45,052 bases of DNA from an uncultured beta proteobacterium (GCA_903945325.1 CAJAVE010000138.1:1-45052); one strand, 5' to 3'; positions 9,301 to 18,606 are shown, counted from the stretch's first letter. Translations and numbers: made by a program. The notes: generated from the sequence alone by a model not told the origin.

Positions 9301-9990
9301 GTGCGCAAGCCGCGCGTGGGCTATGTGGGAACGCGTCGCAAGATTCTGGTGGTGGACAACGAGGAGGCGGATCGCGAGTTGCTGGTCAGCCTGCTGGAGC
9401 CGCTGGGTTTTGTGCTGCGCGTGGCAGCCAGTGGCCATGATGCACTGGATCTGCTGGCTGCGGGTTACGACCCTGATGTGGTATTGCTCGACCTGGCGAT
9501 GCCTGGCATCGATGGCTGGGAGACGCTGCGCCGCATCCGTGCACTGGCGGGGCGACAGCCGCAGGTGGCCATCGTTTCTGCCAATGCGTTTGAGCGGGGT
9601 GTGGACAACACACTGGGTATTGCGAGCGAAGACTTTATCGTCAAGCCGGTGCGCCACACCGAGCTACTGGACTGGCTGGAACGCAAGCTGGAGTTGACAT
9701 GGCTGGAGGCTCCTGTCATCCCTGTGGTCGCACCCGTTGCACGCCTTGCACCCGTTAGCGATTCCGCACCCAATGGCGTTGCGCCACCCGAAACTGACTT
9801 GCTGGCACTGCAGGAGCTGGTGCGCCTGGGCTTCTATCGGGGCATTAACAACAAGCTCGACGCCATCCTGGCAGCACACCCGGCCTGTGCCGGTTACGTG
9901 GAAACCATGCGCATCTTGGCCCGACAATTTCAGTTTGAGGCCATGCTGACCCAACTGCAAAAAGAACTGGATGGCAACCATGCCCGCTGA
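6301..9990 (+). CDS. NCS1-permease / Cys-cluster / hybrid histidine kinase fusion
   Basis: A 1229-residue multidomain membrane sensor, counted from ATG 6301. The frame is open from 6088, but the earlier part overlaps ureA. Domains: (a) about residues 55-497, a full NCS1 (Transp_cyt_pur: purine, cytosine, allantoin, hydantoin) permease with about 12 hydrophobic segments. (b) 508-564, a low-similarity linker encoded by a palindromic DNA element. (c) 575-612, a cluster of Cys (575, 578, 590, 598, 601, 602, 608, 612) that looks like a zinc- or redox-binding knuckle. (d) Two more membrane helices, about 645-667 and 690-712, then a coiled coil. (e) HisKA with SHELRTPLN (H772). (f) HATPase with NLLGNAIKF (N886) and [10 protein letters not shown]. 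(g) A receiver with DLAMPG (D1064) and VKPVR. (h) A helical tail. The permease part may transport, sense or both, much as the SLC5-like domain of CbrA does. It is divergent from ureA and overlaps its response regulator gene. The ligand is inferred, from context, to be a purine or ureide. Confidence 0.88.
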   Translation: MAWNLHHGGVLTEPDFPPQPEAPPQRVVKIRRDYNNWVASETMEDYALRYTPQRFRKWSEWRVANTAFGAASFLVLEAVGATLLVQYGFVNAFWAILVTGLVIFLAGLPISVYASRYGLDMDLLTRGAGFGYIGSTITSLIYASFTFIFFALEAAIMAYALELALDIPPAWGYLICALVVVPLVTHGVSVISRLQIWTQPLWLVMLVVPFVFVLVRNPTAFTGISHYGGEFGVGGVFDVHLFGAALTVGIALITQMGEQADYLRFMPEQTAQNRKRWWLCVLLGGPGWVVLGVAKMLGGALLAYLAISHSVPTDRAVDPNQMYLAAYEYVFPSLQWAVAATAVFVVVSQLKINVTNAYAGSLAWSNFFSRLTHSHPGRVVWVLFNTLIAFMLMEMNVFQALGDVLGLYSNIAIAWIMTVVADLVINKPLGLSPKGIEFKRAHLYDINPVGVGSMALASALSVAAYLGTFGADVKAFSAVVALVTAFVAAPALAWATKGRYYIARGSSGSLGGTAFCAGQGGDRAAGGAEIRGSEPASAGLDGLKSRSLWLRHDHGAKRCTAQAPAPAESPTVQRCVICEREYEGPDMAHCPAYRGAICSLCCTLDARCGDLCKPQAALSAQWSVALRWLLPKRVWPYLDTGLGHFILLMLIIVPLLATVFGMFYRQELSSLTEATGGQRALEEALRSGFFKAYMALLLLGGIVAWWLVLAHKSRQVAQEESNRQTHLLVQEIESHRQTDEALQTATAAAERAKLQAEQANHAKSRYISAISHELRTPLNSILGYAQLMGEDTSIPAHRKQAVSVIKRGGEHLLSLIEGTLDMAHIESGKLTLNVKPMQFANGMHEIASLFELQAAAKGLAFNFEVQGAMPEWVRADEKRVRQIIINLLGNAIKFTQQGSVTFRLRYAREMAQVEVHDTGPGMLATELEHIFDPFARAASVGVGATGSGLGLTIAKMLTDLMGGELTATSQLGQGSVFRVRLFLPELHDQPGQSRQRMAPLVRKPRVGYVGTRRKILVVDNEEADRELLVSLLEPLGFVLRVAASGHDALDLLAAGYDPDVVLLDLAMPGIDGWETLRRIRALAGRQPQVAIVSANAFERGVDNTLGIASEDFIVKPVRHTELLDWLERKLELTWLEAPVIPVVAPVARLAPVSDSAPNGVAPPETDLLALQELVRLGFYRGINNKLDAILAAHPACAGYVETMRILARQFQFEAMLTQLQKELDGNHAR
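7823..7991. repeat. Structured palindromic element inserted in frame in the sensor gene
   Basis: Two perfect 26-bp inverted arms (7823-7848 and 7966-7991) enclose 117 bp. Inside lie two further hairpins. The first has stem 7897-7907 with 7912-7922 (11 pairs, one G-U, loop cagc), extended by AATCCG/CGGATT at 7887-7892 and 7923-7928. The second is GCCTC-tggct-GAGGC at 7940-7954. The whole has a cloverleaf-like fold. It is read through in frame, giving a Gly/Ser/Ala/Arg-rich linker between the permease and the Cys cluster. It looks like an inserted mobile palindromic repeat, comparable in principle to Rickettsia palindromic elements. No other copy was noticed in this window. Confidence 0.75.
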
Positions 9991-10990
9991 CGCCCTAACC
10001 GACCCCACTGCGGTGCACGGCGCCTGGCACGGTACCCTGGACCGTGCCAACAGCGATGTGGTGCTGATCGTGGACGACGTGCCCGACAACCTTGCCGTGT
10101 TGCACGACGCACTGGACGAATCCGGTTACACCGTGCTGGTGGCCACGTCGGGGGAGACTGCGCTGCAGCGCGCCGCGCAGGCCGTGCCCGACATCATCCT
10201 GCTCGACGCCATGATGCCTGGCATGGACGGCTTTGAAGTGGCGCGTCGCCTGAAAGCACTGGCGCAGACGGCGCACATACCCATCGTCTTCATGACCGGT
10301 CTGACCGAGACCGAATACCTGGTGGCGGCGCTGGAGTCTGGCGGTGTGGACTACGTCACCAAACCCATTCGACCGAAGGAGGTGCTGGCCCGCATGCAAG
10401 TGCACCTGCGCGGCGCGCGCGAGCGCCGACAGACCCGCAACGCGCTGGACGCCTTTGGTTACGCCACCATCATGGTGCGAGCCAGCGACGGTGCGTTGAT
10501 GTGGCAAACCCCGTTGGCGCGTGAGTTGCTGGAGCGCTATTGCGGCACCCAGGCGCCCACCACGCCCGAGCCGGTGCTGACATGGCTGCGCCGTGGCTTG
10601 GCACAACTGGCGCAGGGAGAGCCGCCCAAGCTCTCCATCGAGCGTGGCGCCACGCGCCTGACCTTTCGCCTGCACCAGCAGACCGGCGACAGCGACGCCA
10701 GCGCCGAAAACGGCGACTGGCTGATCGTGATGCGCGAGGTGTCCGACACCGCCGTCATCGAGGCCATGAGCCTGTCCTTCAAACTCACCGCCAAAGAGGC
10801 CGAGGTGCTGTACTGGGTGGTCAAGGGCAAGACCAACAAGGACATTGGCGACATTCTGGGCAGCAGCCCCATGACGGTGAAGAAGCACCTGGAGCGCATC
10901 TTTGTGAAGATGGGCGTGGAGACTCGCACCGCCGCCGCCGGCATGGCCATGACGCGCATACGGCAATTGCATCCACAGTTTGAGGGGTAG
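9971..10990 (+). CDS. Response regulator, receiver plus LuxR-type HTH
   Basis: A 339-residue response regulator. The N-terminal receiver has the acidic pair D35-D36, the phospho-acceptor D79 in LLDAMMPGMDG, T109 in FMTG and K131 in VTKPIRP. A middle region (about 155-265) lacks recognisable motifs and may be PAS-like. The C-terminal LuxR/FixJ-type helix-turn-helix (about 270-325) has LTAKEAEVL, KGKTNKDIGDILG and TVKKHLERIF. It overlaps the 3' end of the sensor kinase gene by 20 bp (or 11 bp if ATG 9980 is used), so kinase and regulator form one two-component system. Likely targets are the neighbouring urease, urt or purine genes, which is inference. A possible terminator follows the stop. Confidence 0.9.
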   Translation: MATMPADALTDPTAVHGAWHGTLDRANSDVVLIVDDVPDNLAVLHDALDESGYTVLVATSGETALQRAAQAVPDIILLDAMMPGMDGFEVARRLKALAQTAHIPIVFMTGLTETEYLVAALESGGVDYVTKPIRPKEVLARMQVHLRGARERRQTRNALDAFGYATIMVRASDGALMWQTPLARELLERYCGTQAPTTPEPVLTWLRRGLAQLAQGEPPKLSIERGATRLTFRLHQQTGDSDASAENGDWLIVMREVSDTAVIEAMSLSFKLTAKEAEVLYWVVKGKTNKDIGDILGSSPMTVKKHLERIFVKMGVETRTAAAGMAMTRIRQLHPQFEG

Positions 10991-11020
10991 TTGCAGGCAC
11001 CAGACAACCCAATTTTTTTT
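10985..11020 (+). terminator. Possible Rho-independent terminator after the response regulator
   Basis: An imperfect stem (GTTG at 10990-10993 with CAAC at 11005-11008, extendable by G-C pairs around a bulge) overlaps the stop codon. It is followed by a run of eight T at 11013-11020. The stem is weak but the T-run is clear, so this could end the sensor/regulator transcript before the Sel1 gene. Confidence 0.35.
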
Positions 11021-11123
11021 CGCGCGCTGTGAGCCCTTTGGTTGCAAAACTCTCCGTATAGCCATTAGACGTCCGATTTCGCCGTGGACGACGCTTTACG
11101 CAGGGCGACTCATGGAGGGATCA

Positions 11124-13121
11124 ATGCAGAAAATTCTTTGGAAACAATGCCGTGTGGCCGGTGTTTGTGTGGCGCTGTTGGTCAGTGCGCTGCCCGCTCG
11201 AGCCGGTCTTTTTGACGACTTGCTGGAAAAAGGGGCGGAGCTGGTCAAGGGGGTGGGTAGTGTGCTGAACCAGGGGCCTAGCGAAGAGACCTTGCTGGCA
11301 CAAACCCCAGAGCAGCAAGACCAATCATTCATGGCTTTGCAAGAAGAAAAAGAATTCGACAAGCTGGTCAAACTCGCCACCGCGCTGCATGCCAAGGGCT
11401 CGGCAGCGGGCACGCATTTTCTCGGGCGTGCGTATCTTGACGGCAAAGGCATCGCACAAGACAAGGACAAGGGTTACAGCCTGATCAAGCAGGCGGCGCA
11501 GATGGGCGACATGCGCGCTCAGACAACACTGGCCGTGTTGTTTTTCCAGGGCAAGAAAGACGTCATGCCCGACAGCGCGCTGGGAATGCAGTATCTGACG
11601 GCCAGTGCCGAAAAATATGACGGGTCTGCCGAGTTGCTCGCACAGGTCTATGCCGAGGGCAAAAACGGCATTCCCAAAGACCGAGCCAAGGCACTGGACG
11701 TTTATAAAAACCACAAGTGGACCAACTCCACGCGCTGGCAAGCCAAGATCAAGCAGCTTGAGGCCCAGTTGCAGGCTATTCCGACCGTACCGGACTTTTT
11801 GGCACAAACCCCGCAGCAACAAGACACCTCGCTTGCGAACTTGTTGGCGCAAAACGACTACGCCATCGTGATGGAGCTGGCAAGTGCTGCAGCGGACACC
11901 GGGTCGCCTACCGGCAAGCTGTACCAAGCAATGGCTTACCTTTCGGGCAACGGAGCGGTGGTGAACAAGCCCAAAGGCCTGGCACTGCTCACTCAAGCGG
12001 CGGATGCCGGCGCAGCCCGCGCGCAGTTGCAGTTGGGCCGTCTTTTGATAACCGACCAAGATACCAGTGTGCGCAATGTTCCTGTGGGCATGGCGTATCT
12101 GGGGCGCTGTGTGCTTGAGTTTGGCGAAGCTGCCATGCTGTTGGCCGCAATCCACGAGAAAGGGGAGCACGGCCAGCCGGTTGACAAAGCCAAAGCACTG
12201 TCGGTGTACCAATTGGTCAGAGAACCGCAATATGCCAGCCAGGCGAAAACCAGGATCGCAGCGCTGGAATACGAGCTTAAGCCCGTCCCCACGGTGGACG
12301 ATCTGCTGGCCATGCCGACCGATAAGCAGTACAAGGAGCTCAGTGAGTTAAGGAGCAAGAAAAAATACGCTGAGGTGCTGAGTTTGGCGCAGGCGCTGCA
12401 TGAAAAGGGCGCATTTCCTGGTACCTTTTTTGTGGGATCGGCTCACTGGTTTGGCCGAGGCACGGTGGTCAATGAGCCTCTGGGCGCCGAGTATCTGGCC
12501 AAGGCTGCGGACGGCGGTATCCACGCGGCAGAGATGAATGCCGGGCGTGGTTTTCTGTTTGGCAAGTGGGGTTTTGCGCTGGACGAGGCACGTGGTCTGA
12601 AATACCTGCAGGCTTGCTACAAGTACTTTAACGATTGCGCCTATGACATAGCCCGTGCCCACGAAAACGGCATGGGCGGATTGCCCAAAGACAAAGCCAA
12701 AGCGCTTGCTATCTATAGAAACTACGGCTGGGCGTCCGATTTTGAGAACAACGCCATCATCGCCAAAAAAATCAAAGAACTCGATCCCAAACCACCGCAT
12801 GAAGATGTGTTCATCAAAGTCATGGAGGCCGCCAAAAGCGTTGGCGTGCGGGTGTCCAATGTGGGTACCTCCGGCAATGGCTACTTTGGCAGCGGCGTGT
12901 TGATGGTCAATGGCAGCATCAAGGTCGAATTTGAAACCGGGCTGGAAATTTATGACGGCATGAAGCCCAAACTGTGGATGACTTTTGCCTCCAGCGACCG
13001 ACGCGTGCATGACCCGTTGCGCAAGCGCATGATCGCGGCCTTGCGCGGCCAATTTGGCAGCTTCGACAGCACGTTTGACAGAAACAGCACCGTGTTCAAC
13101 CCGGACTGGGTCAACCTGTGA
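11124..13121 (+). CDS. Secreted Sel1-repeat protein
   Basis: A 665-residue protein built from Sel1-like (SLR/TPR-type) helical repeats, recognisable by recurring LGRAYLDGKGIAQDKDKGY-like units and GxxG-x-DxAKAL patterns in three blocks. Each block is preceded by a similar spacer (FLAQTPQQQ, LLAMPTDKQ). The start at 11124 is chosen because GGAGG lies 5 bases upstream and it opens a clean signal peptide (MQKILWKQCR, hydrophobic stretch, cleavage after ARA). The last 80 residues, after PPHEDVF, are a different, probably beta-rich domain. Sel1 proteins usually act as protein-interaction scaffolds; the partner is unknown. Its stop overlaps the GTG start of the next Sel1 gene, so the two are coupled. 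Confidence 0.82.
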   Translation: MQKILWKQCRVAGVCVALLVSALPARAGLFDDLLEKGAELVKGVGSVLNQGPSEETLLAQTPEQQDQSFMALQEEKEFDKLVKLATALHAKGSAAGTHFLGRAYLDGKGIAQDKDKGYSLIKQAAQMGDMRAQTTLAVLFFQGKKDVMPDSALGMQYLTASAEKYDGSAELLAQVYAEGKNGIPKDRAKALDVYKNHKWTNSTRWQAKIKQLEAQLQAIPTVPDFLAQTPQQQDTSLANLLAQNDYAIVMELASAAADTGSPTGKLYQAMAYLSGNGAVVNKPKGLALLTQAADAGAARAQLQLGRLLITDQDTSVRNVPVGMAYLGRCVLEFGEAAMLLAAIHEKGEHGQPVDKAKALSVYQLVREPQYASQAKTRIAALEYELKPVPTVDDLLAMPTDKQYKELSELRSKKKYAEVLSLAQALHEKGAFPGTFFVGSAHWFGRGTVVNEPLGAEYLAKAADGGIHAAEMNAGRGFLFGKWGFALDEARGLKYLQACYKYFNDCAYDIARAHENGMGGLPKDKAKALAIYRNYGWASDFENNAIIAKKIKELDPKPPHEDVFIKVMEAAKSVGVRVSNVGTSGNGYFGSGVLMVNGSIKVEFETGLEIYDGMKPKLWMTFASSDRRVHDPLRKRMIAALRGQFGSFDSTFDRNSTVFNPDWVNL

Positions 13122-14773
13122 CACCGGCGCGCAACACCTTTGCCCTGAGCGCTTTGTGGCTGGCCTGCGCCAGCAGCCATGCCTGGAATGCAGCCGATGA
13201 CGAGCGCAACCGCCAGCGCGGTATGGCCCAAATGCGCGCCAACGCAGCCCAGTTTGAGCAGAACAGTGCGCGCAATTTGCAAAATGCGCAGCGCGATTGG
13301 GCGCGCAACAGCGCCTCCGCACGGGTTGGCTCGTCCAGCAGCTACCAAAGCAGCAGTTCGCCACCCGCTTACAACGCCGTAGGTCAATTGGGTGACACGC
13401 TGCGCAGTATTGGCGACCGCATGAACAAGCCTGAGGTTTTGAGCATCAAGCTCAAAGCCGAGACAGATGTCGATGTGCTGGAGCGTTTCAAAGCCGCAGC
13501 ACAGGAGGGCAATTCGGTCTCTTCCGTGTGGGTGGGCCAGATGTATTACTCGGGCTACGGCACCCAGCGTGACGATGTACAGGCCGCCCAGTGGTTCAAG
13601 AAGGCCGCGGCGCAGGGCAACCCTGATGGGGCCTATCACTACGGCTACATGCGGATGTACGGGCATGGCGTGGCGGTTGACCCGGCGGACGCGGTGAGTT
13701 GGTTCAAACGCGCGGCGGACGGGGGCAGCGCAAGGGGCGAGTTGAGCTATGCCACCGCTTTAATTTCTGGCAGTGGCATCGCCCGTAACGAAGCTCTGGC
13801 CGTACCCCTGATGAAAAGCCTGGTGGCGCGCAACATGCAGTTCAGCAGCGACCCCGATATCAAAGAGTCACAGGCACTGATGGCCGGTTTGCTGGGGGAT
13901 TTTTACCGCAGTGGAACCGGGGTGGGCAAGGACATGGTGGAGGCGGTCCGCTGGTACTCACTGGCGGCTGAGCGTGGCGACCGGTTTGCGGCGCGTGACC
14001 TGGCAAAAATGTATTACCAGGGGGACGGCGTCGGCAAAGACTTCAAGCAGTTTTTGGCCTGGACCGCCAAGGCCGCCGAACTGGGCCACCCCGAGGCGCA
14101 GGCCAATCTGGGGCTGATGCTGGTGCAGGGCAAAGACCTGCCAAAAGACGAGTCAACTGGCGTGAAGCTGGTGCAAAGCGCCGCCGCGCAAGGCGATGGT
14201 TTTGCGTGGTCGCTGGTGGGTAATTTTCACCAGGATGGTCGGTTGGTCAAAAGTCCATCCAAAGCGGCCGAGGCCTATCGCCAGTCCGTGGCCAAAGGCT
14301 ATCCGCAGGCGCGTTTCTACCTTACCCCGGCTTTGCTGCGAACGGCCCGCATTGCACCGGATGCCAGCGCGCTGGCGCAGGACCAGAAGGATGCGCAATC
14401 CGGCAATGTGGAGGCCATGTTGCGTGTGGCGGATCGTTACGCAGACGGTATTGGCACCGCAGAAAATCTGGCGCAAGCCCTGGTTTGGTACGAGAAAGCA
14501 GCCAGCCACGGCCATGCGGTCGCCCGAGGCATGCAGGGGTTGCTCCTGGTGACCGGCCAGGCGGGCACCAAAGATGTCAAAAAAGGGATTGAGCTGACCG
14601 AGGGTGCTGCAGCGGCTGGCGATGCAGGGGCCTTGTTCACCATGGGCCAGCTGTACTCCAATGGCTTTTTTGGGGAAAGCAATGCAAAGGCACAGGCCAT
14701 TGGGTGGCACAAAAAGGCCCTGGCCGCAGGCCATGCAGGCGCTGAAGAGGCGCTCTCCAGCCTATTGCCATAG
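13118..14773 (+). CDS. Second secreted Sel1-repeat protein
   Basis: A 551-residue Sel1-repeat protein starting with GTG that overlaps the previous stop (GTGA). It begins with a signal peptide ending near SSHA, then a Gln/Asn/Arg-rich helical stretch and a Ser-rich linker (about residues 20-85). Many classic Sel1 repeats follow from about residue 115 on, for example VWVGQMYYSGYGTQRDD, QAAQWFKKAAAQGN and KMYYQGDGVGKDFKQ. Repeats continue to the C-terminus. It is translationally coupled to the upstream Sel1 gene and likely works in the same envelope complex. The gene next to it on the other strand is convergent. Confidence 0.85.
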   Translation: MTPARNTFALSALWLACASSHAWNAADDERNRQRGMAQMRANAAQFEQNSARNLQNAQRDWARNSASARVGSSSSYQSSSSPPAYNAVGQLGDTLRSIGDRMNKPEVLSIKLKAETDVDVLERFKAAAQEGNSVSSVWVGQMYYSGYGTQRDDVQAAQWFKKAAAQGNPDGAYHYGYMRMYGHGVAVDPADAVSWFKRAADGGSARGELSYATALISGSGIARNEALAVPLMKSLVARNMQFSSDPDIKESQALMAGLLGDFYRSGTGVGKDMVEAVRWYSLAAERGDRFAARDLAKMYYQGDGVGKDFKQFLAWTAKAAELGHPEAQANLGLMLVQGKDLPKDESTGVKLVQSAAAQGDGFAWSLVGNFHQDGRLVKSPSKAAEAYRQSVAKGYPQARFYLTPALLRTARIAPDASALAQDQKDAQSGNVEAMLRVADRYADGIGTAENLAQALVWYEKAASHGHAVARGMQGLLLVTGQAGTKDVKKGIELTEGAAAAGDAGALFTMGQLYSNGFFGESNAKAQAIGWHKKALAAGHAGAEEALSSLLP

Positions 14774-14781
14774 GCCTCTCG

Positions 14782-14806
14782 CGCCACCGTCGCGTGGCGG
14801 TTTCCT
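14782..14806. terminator. Hairpin between convergent genes
   Basis: The stem CGCCAC/GTGGCG (14782-14787 with 14794-14799, loop CGTCGC) lies in the 31-bp gap between the plus-strand Sel1 gene and the minus-strand secreted-protein gene. It is followed on the plus strand by a short T-rich run (14801-14810). It may serve as a terminator for the Sel1 pair; the T-run is weak. Confidence 0.45.
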
Positions 14807-15800
14807 AATTCTTCTTCAGGCCCTGCGCCAATACTTCGGCCACCATTTTCAAGTCCGTAGAGACCATCTCGCGGTAGTTATCGGCAACGGTCACTTCGAA
14901 ATTGCTGATGGAGCCGGAGGAGCCTCCGGCAATCGCATTGAATATCAGCAGCGCGGTTTGGCCGCCGCTTCGACCCACATCCACTACTTTGGAGCCGATC
15001 TGGCTTGGCAAAACCACTTCCTGGCGAAACTGGAATTGCTTGATGGAGCCGTCGTCACCCATCACCATGAACATGCTTTGTGGCGAAAGGGATAGCTTCA
15101 CTCCGTGCGCCACTTCGGCGCTGCGATAGCTGCCTGAGTTCGCCAGTTTTGCGAACCCAATAATCAAATTGGCGTGAATGGTGGTTGCGCCCAGCGCTTT
15201 GGCCAGCGCAGCGCCTTTGCTGTAGCCGGTCATGGTGAAAGTGTCTGCCGTCCCCTTGCTGAGGATGGTCGTGCCACTGTTATTTGCCATGGCTTTGACC
15301 ATTGCGCCAGACTCCTGTGGGCCGACGGTTTCTTCAACCAGCTTGCGAAATTCTTCATTGGCCAGAACTTTGTCCTGTCCGATCACAGAGTAGCCGCGTG
15401 CTGCCAATGCCGTTGCGAAATTGGTCGCGAAGTCGTCGGCCACCGCCTGCATGGTTTCTGGCGTAAGGCCAAGCAATTTGTAGTTGACGTCCACTGTGGC
15501 ACCCTTGTTGCCACTGGTGGAGCTGGCACTGGTATCGGTGATGAACTTCAGCATGACGGTGGCCATGGCGAGTGGTCGCACGGGGCCCTCATAGGGCTTG
15601 TTTTGGTCCCTCGCCATCATGTTTTCATTCAGAAAGAGGGTGCTGAATGCAGTGGCACGGTCCGTTGTGGCTTCCAGAATGATGGGCTGGGGCGCCTTGT
15701 CGAAGAGGCCGGCATGGGCTTGTGAAGCAAGCAGAAGGCAGGCCGCAATGAGCACCCGCCCCTGCTTAGGCATTTTGATTTCAGTCGTTCGGGTACGCAT
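14805..15800 (-). CDS. Secreted protein of unknown function
   Basis: A 331-residue protein starting MRTRTTEIK. The start is chosen because GGAG sits 8-9 bases upstream; the frame is open to 15872. It has a signal peptide with cleavage after QAHA, so the mature protein begins GLFDKAPQP. Motif-like features include two Gly/Ser-rich hydrophobic stretches (GYSKGAALAKALGATTIHA and a short GGSSGS loop near 280-300) and an alternating pattern suggesting beta structure. I do not recognise the family. It lies 151 bp downstream of the Ser/Thr kinase gene on the same strand and converges on the Sel1 pair, so an envelope role connected with the kinase is plausible but unproven. Confidence 0.7.
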   Translation of the reverse strand: MRTRTTEIKMPKQGRVLIAACLLLASQAHAGLFDKAPQPIILEATTDRATAFSTLFLNENMMARDQNKPYEGPVRPLAMATVMLKFITDTSASSTSGNKGATVDVNYKLLGLTPETMQAVADDFATNFATALAARGYSVIGQDKVLANEEFRKLVEETVGPQESGAMVKAMANNSGTTILSKGTADTFTMTGYSKGAALAKALGATTIHANLIIGFAKLANSGSYRSAEVAHGVKLSLSPQSMFMVMGDDGSIKQFQFRQEVVLPSQIGSKVVDVGRSGGQTALLIFNAIAGGSSGSISNFEVTVADNYREMVSTDLKMVAEVLAQGLKKN

Positions 15801-15951
15801 GGTTGTATCTCCAAAAAAGACAAAGGTGACGGGTGTGGCCCGAAAGGGACACGGACGCTGCGGCTCACGCAAACCATGAACCTCACTTGGTGATACGGCG
15901 ATCTACGAAGCCAAAAGGCTCAAACCGACAAAAAATACTGAACTGGCAGCT

Positions 15952-18606
15952 TTAGCTCAGTGTTTGCATCCAGGCGCGATGTTCTCCGGCCAGGGGCGCA
16001 ATTGCAGCGGCTGCATCCAGGGCCGAGCGCGCGCGACTCTTCCACTCGGTGACGTCCACACCTTTGGAGGCTTCTGCCATCGCCATGGCCAGTTGGGCCT
16101 GAACCAGGTAGCCTGCACGTTGCTGGTAGGCGTTGTGGGGCGGGGGCTGGTACGCACGGAAGGCTGCGCTAGCGGTGGCGCGGGCACCTTGCTGCAGTCC
16201 CAGGGCTTGCATGGCCTGCGCACGCTCAGCCTGCATCCACGCGACGCCACGCAAGGCTTCCTGGTTGGTCGACGCGGTCGCCGCCATTCTTTGCCAATAG
16301 GAAAGAGCCATTTCCAGCACGGGCAAAGCCGCAGCGGGTTGACCGGCGCGGCGTAGGGCGCGGCCGTGGTGGGTAGCGAGCAGGGGCGCCCTTCGCGTCC
16401 AGTTGTTGTCAACGGTTGCGGCATGCTCCGCTTGCAGTTGCCGGTTCAAGTCCCAGGCTGCTGTTGTGGCTGCCAACGCGGCGTCATGGCGCTGCAGGCG
16501 CAACAAAATGCGCCCCAAGTTGGTGGACTCGGTGACCAGTGCATCGCGGTATTCGACGTCCTGAGGCAAGGCCTTGACCGAGGCATGGCGCGCTGCCATG
16601 GCCAGTTCCGCGGCCCTTAAAGCGGGCTCCAGAGCATCGCGTGCCTCGTGCACGATAGCGGTCTGGCCATCGACGGAGCCCAGCAAATACGTGATCTCCG
16701 GGTCGGGGTGCAGGGTGTCCAATTCCATCAACTCTGTACGCGCGGCCTTTAGTTCTGCCAACGCTTCGTCAGGGCGGTCCAGGTGCAGCATGCCCGGCTT
16801 GTAGAGCAGTTGGCTGAGGAAATGGCGGGACCGGGCCCGCTCCACGCGCAAGGCGATGGTTGCGTCGTCGCGCTTTTCACGTTCAGACAGGGCGATGCCG
16901 CGGCCCATCAAGGGCCCCACTTCAGTCATGGTTTGAAGGGCCTCTTGTGCTTGACCATTGGCGCGCTGTAAGCGGGCGCGGGTACCCAATGCACGCCAGT
17001 ACCAGATCAGGAAATTGGCGTCGGGCAGTTTTTCTTCCATGACGCTTCGCGCCAACTCCAGCGCACGGTCGGCATGGCGCTGGCCCGCCTCGGCGCGGTT
17101 CAGTGCAGCCGAGTTTTCATTGAATTCCACATCGGCGAGCCTTGCGTAGGCCTGTGCAGCATCGGCAATCAGGTCCGGGTCGTCTCCACTGGTTGCGACC
17201 AGTTTGTCCAGCACGCTCGTTAATTGCTTGAGCAAGTCCGCCTTGATGGCCATGCCGCCGGGGACGTAGGTCACCGCATCGCCAAACCGGAACACCGCTT
17301 CACGCGTGAGCACCTTGATGCTGGCAAGGCGGCTTCGTGCCTGATTCGCCTGCCAGGTGGATACCGCAATGCCGAGCACCAGCGATGCCAATAGGCCAGC
17401 GGCAAGAGCGGTCACCAGTCGATGCCTTCGAATGAGCTTGGTGGTCAGGTAGGTCAGTGTCGGCGTGCGCGCGCTCACCGGCATGCCGTTCAGGTAGTTG
17501 CGGATGTCTTGCGCCAGCGCCTCGACACTGGAGTAGCGGCGTTCCACGGATTTCTCCAGCGCCATGAGCAAAATATTGTCCAGGTCGCCTTTCAGGTGCT
17601 TGCGTGTGGCCAGCCAATGGGGGTCAGTCACCAGGTCCGGGCTCAGGTTGCTGGGCCGGGTGGGCTCTTCCTCCAGCACGCTGCGCGCCATCTCGGCGGG
17701 AGTGGTCGCGTTGCGCCCGGTTGGGCGCAGGCCGGTGAGCATTTGGTACAGCAGTACCCCCAGCGAGTAGATGTCGGTTGCCGTGTTGATTGCATCCCCT
17801 CGCACTTGTTCCGGGCTGGCGTACTGCGGGGTGAAGGGCCGGTGCGTGCCCAGCGTTGTGTCCTGCAGCGAGTCTGCGGCTGCCGCGAGCGGGTCCAGGG
17901 CTTTGGCGATACCGAAGTCAAGCAGTTTGACTTGACCCTGTAGCGTGACCAGCACATTGCCGGGTTTGAGGTCGCGGTGCACCACCAGGTTTTTGTGGGC
18001 ATATGCCACGGCATCGGCGAGTTGCAGAAAAAACGCCAGCCGCTGTTCGATGGGCAGACCGGTAGAGGCTTCGTCAATCGGGCGGCCATCCACATACTCC
18101 ATGACGAAATACGGCAGGCCGTCTGCGCTGAGCCCCGCGTCCAGCAGGGTGGCAATGTGTGGGTGGTTCAGGCGCGCCAGGGCTTGGCGTTCCAACGAAA
18201 AACGCTGCAAGATGGCAGCACTGTCCAGCCCGCGCTTGAGTATTTTGAGCGCTGCCCGGCCGATGTAGTTGCCATCGGCGCGGGTGGCTTCAAAGACGTC
18301 ACCCATGCCCCCAGCACCCAGCGGGCGCACAATTTGCCAAGGCCCTAGCCGGTCGCCAATGCGGTCTGACCCATCGGGCAATGCCAGGGAGGCTACCTGG
18401 TCCAAAAGAGCGGCTGCCTTCGTGTGGCCTGCGTCTTGCTCCAGATCAAAGGCCAGCAAGGAGCGGACTTCGGAGCGGACGGATTCATCGACCTCTGCAG
18501 CAGCAATGAATACCTCTCTTTCAGAAGCGCTCAGCGGCGAGGCGTGTTCATAAAGATGCTTGGCCAGCGCCCAGGATTGTGGAGAAAGAGGGGGCTTGTT
18601 GGGCAT
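15952..18606 (-). CDS. Transmembrane PknB-type Ser/Thr protein kinase with TPR-like C-domain
   Basis: An 884-residue Hanks-type kinase. An N-terminal helical region (1-85) precedes the kinase domain (about 88-375): glycine loop GAGGMGDV at 98-105, catalytic Lys121 in AALK, HRDLKPGN at 210-217, DFG at 230-232 and SPEQ at 264-267. All catalytic residues are intact. One membrane helix follows (about 397-418). The remaining 460 residues are helical with TPR-like periodicity, probably periplasmic. The start is 32 bp from the divergent ECF sigma factor gene. Kinases of this type paired with ECF43-like sigma factors are known to switch the sigma factor on by phosphorylation (PknT/EcfP in Vibrio, PknS/EcfK in Xanthomonas), so the same is inferred here. 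Confidence 0.9.
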   Translation of the reverse strand: MPNKPPLSPQSWALAKHLYEHASPLSASEREVFIAAAEVDESVRSEVRSLLAFDLEQDAGHTKAAALLDQVASLALPDGSDRIGDRLGPWQIVRPLGAGGMGDVFEATRADGNYIGRAALKILKRGLDSAAILQRFSLERQALARLNHPHIATLLDAGLSADGLPYFVMEYVDGRPIDEASTGLPIEQRLAFFLQLADAVAYAHKNLVVHRDLKPGNVLVTLQGQVKLLDFGIAKALDPLAAAADSLQDTTLGTHRPFTPQYASPEQVRGDAINTATDIYSLGVLLYQMLTGLRPTGRNATTPAEMARSVLEEEPTRPSNLSPDLVTDPHWLATRKHLKGDLDNILLMALEKSVERRYSSVEALAQDIRNYLNGMPVSARTPTLTYLTTKLIRRHRLVTALAAGLLASLVLGIAVSTWQANQARSRLASIKVLTREAVFRFGDAVTYVPGGMAIKADLLKQLTSVLDKLVATSGDDPDLIADAAQAYARLADVEFNENSAALNRAEAGQRHADRALELARSVMEEKLPDANFLIWYWRALGTRARLQRANGQAQEALQTMTEVGPLMGRGIALSEREKRDDATIALRVERARSRHFLSQLLYKPGMLHLDRPDEALAELKAARTELMELDTLHPDPEITYLLGSVDGQTAIVHEARDALEPALRAAELAMAARHASVKALPQDVEYRDALVTESTNLGRILLRLQRHDAALAATTAAWDLNRQLQAEHAATVDNNWTRRAPLLATHHGRALRRAGQPAAALPVLEMALSYWQRMAATASTNQEALRGVAWMQAERAQAMQALGLQQGARATASAAFRAYQPPPHNAYQQRAGYLVQAQLAMAMAEASKGVDVTEWKSRARSALDAAAAIAPLAGEHRAWMQTLS

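Noticed and set aside
10996-11111. Extended N-terminus of the first Sel1 protein
   Set aside because: The extra residues have no family similarity; the start at 11124 has a ribosome site and a clean signal peptide.
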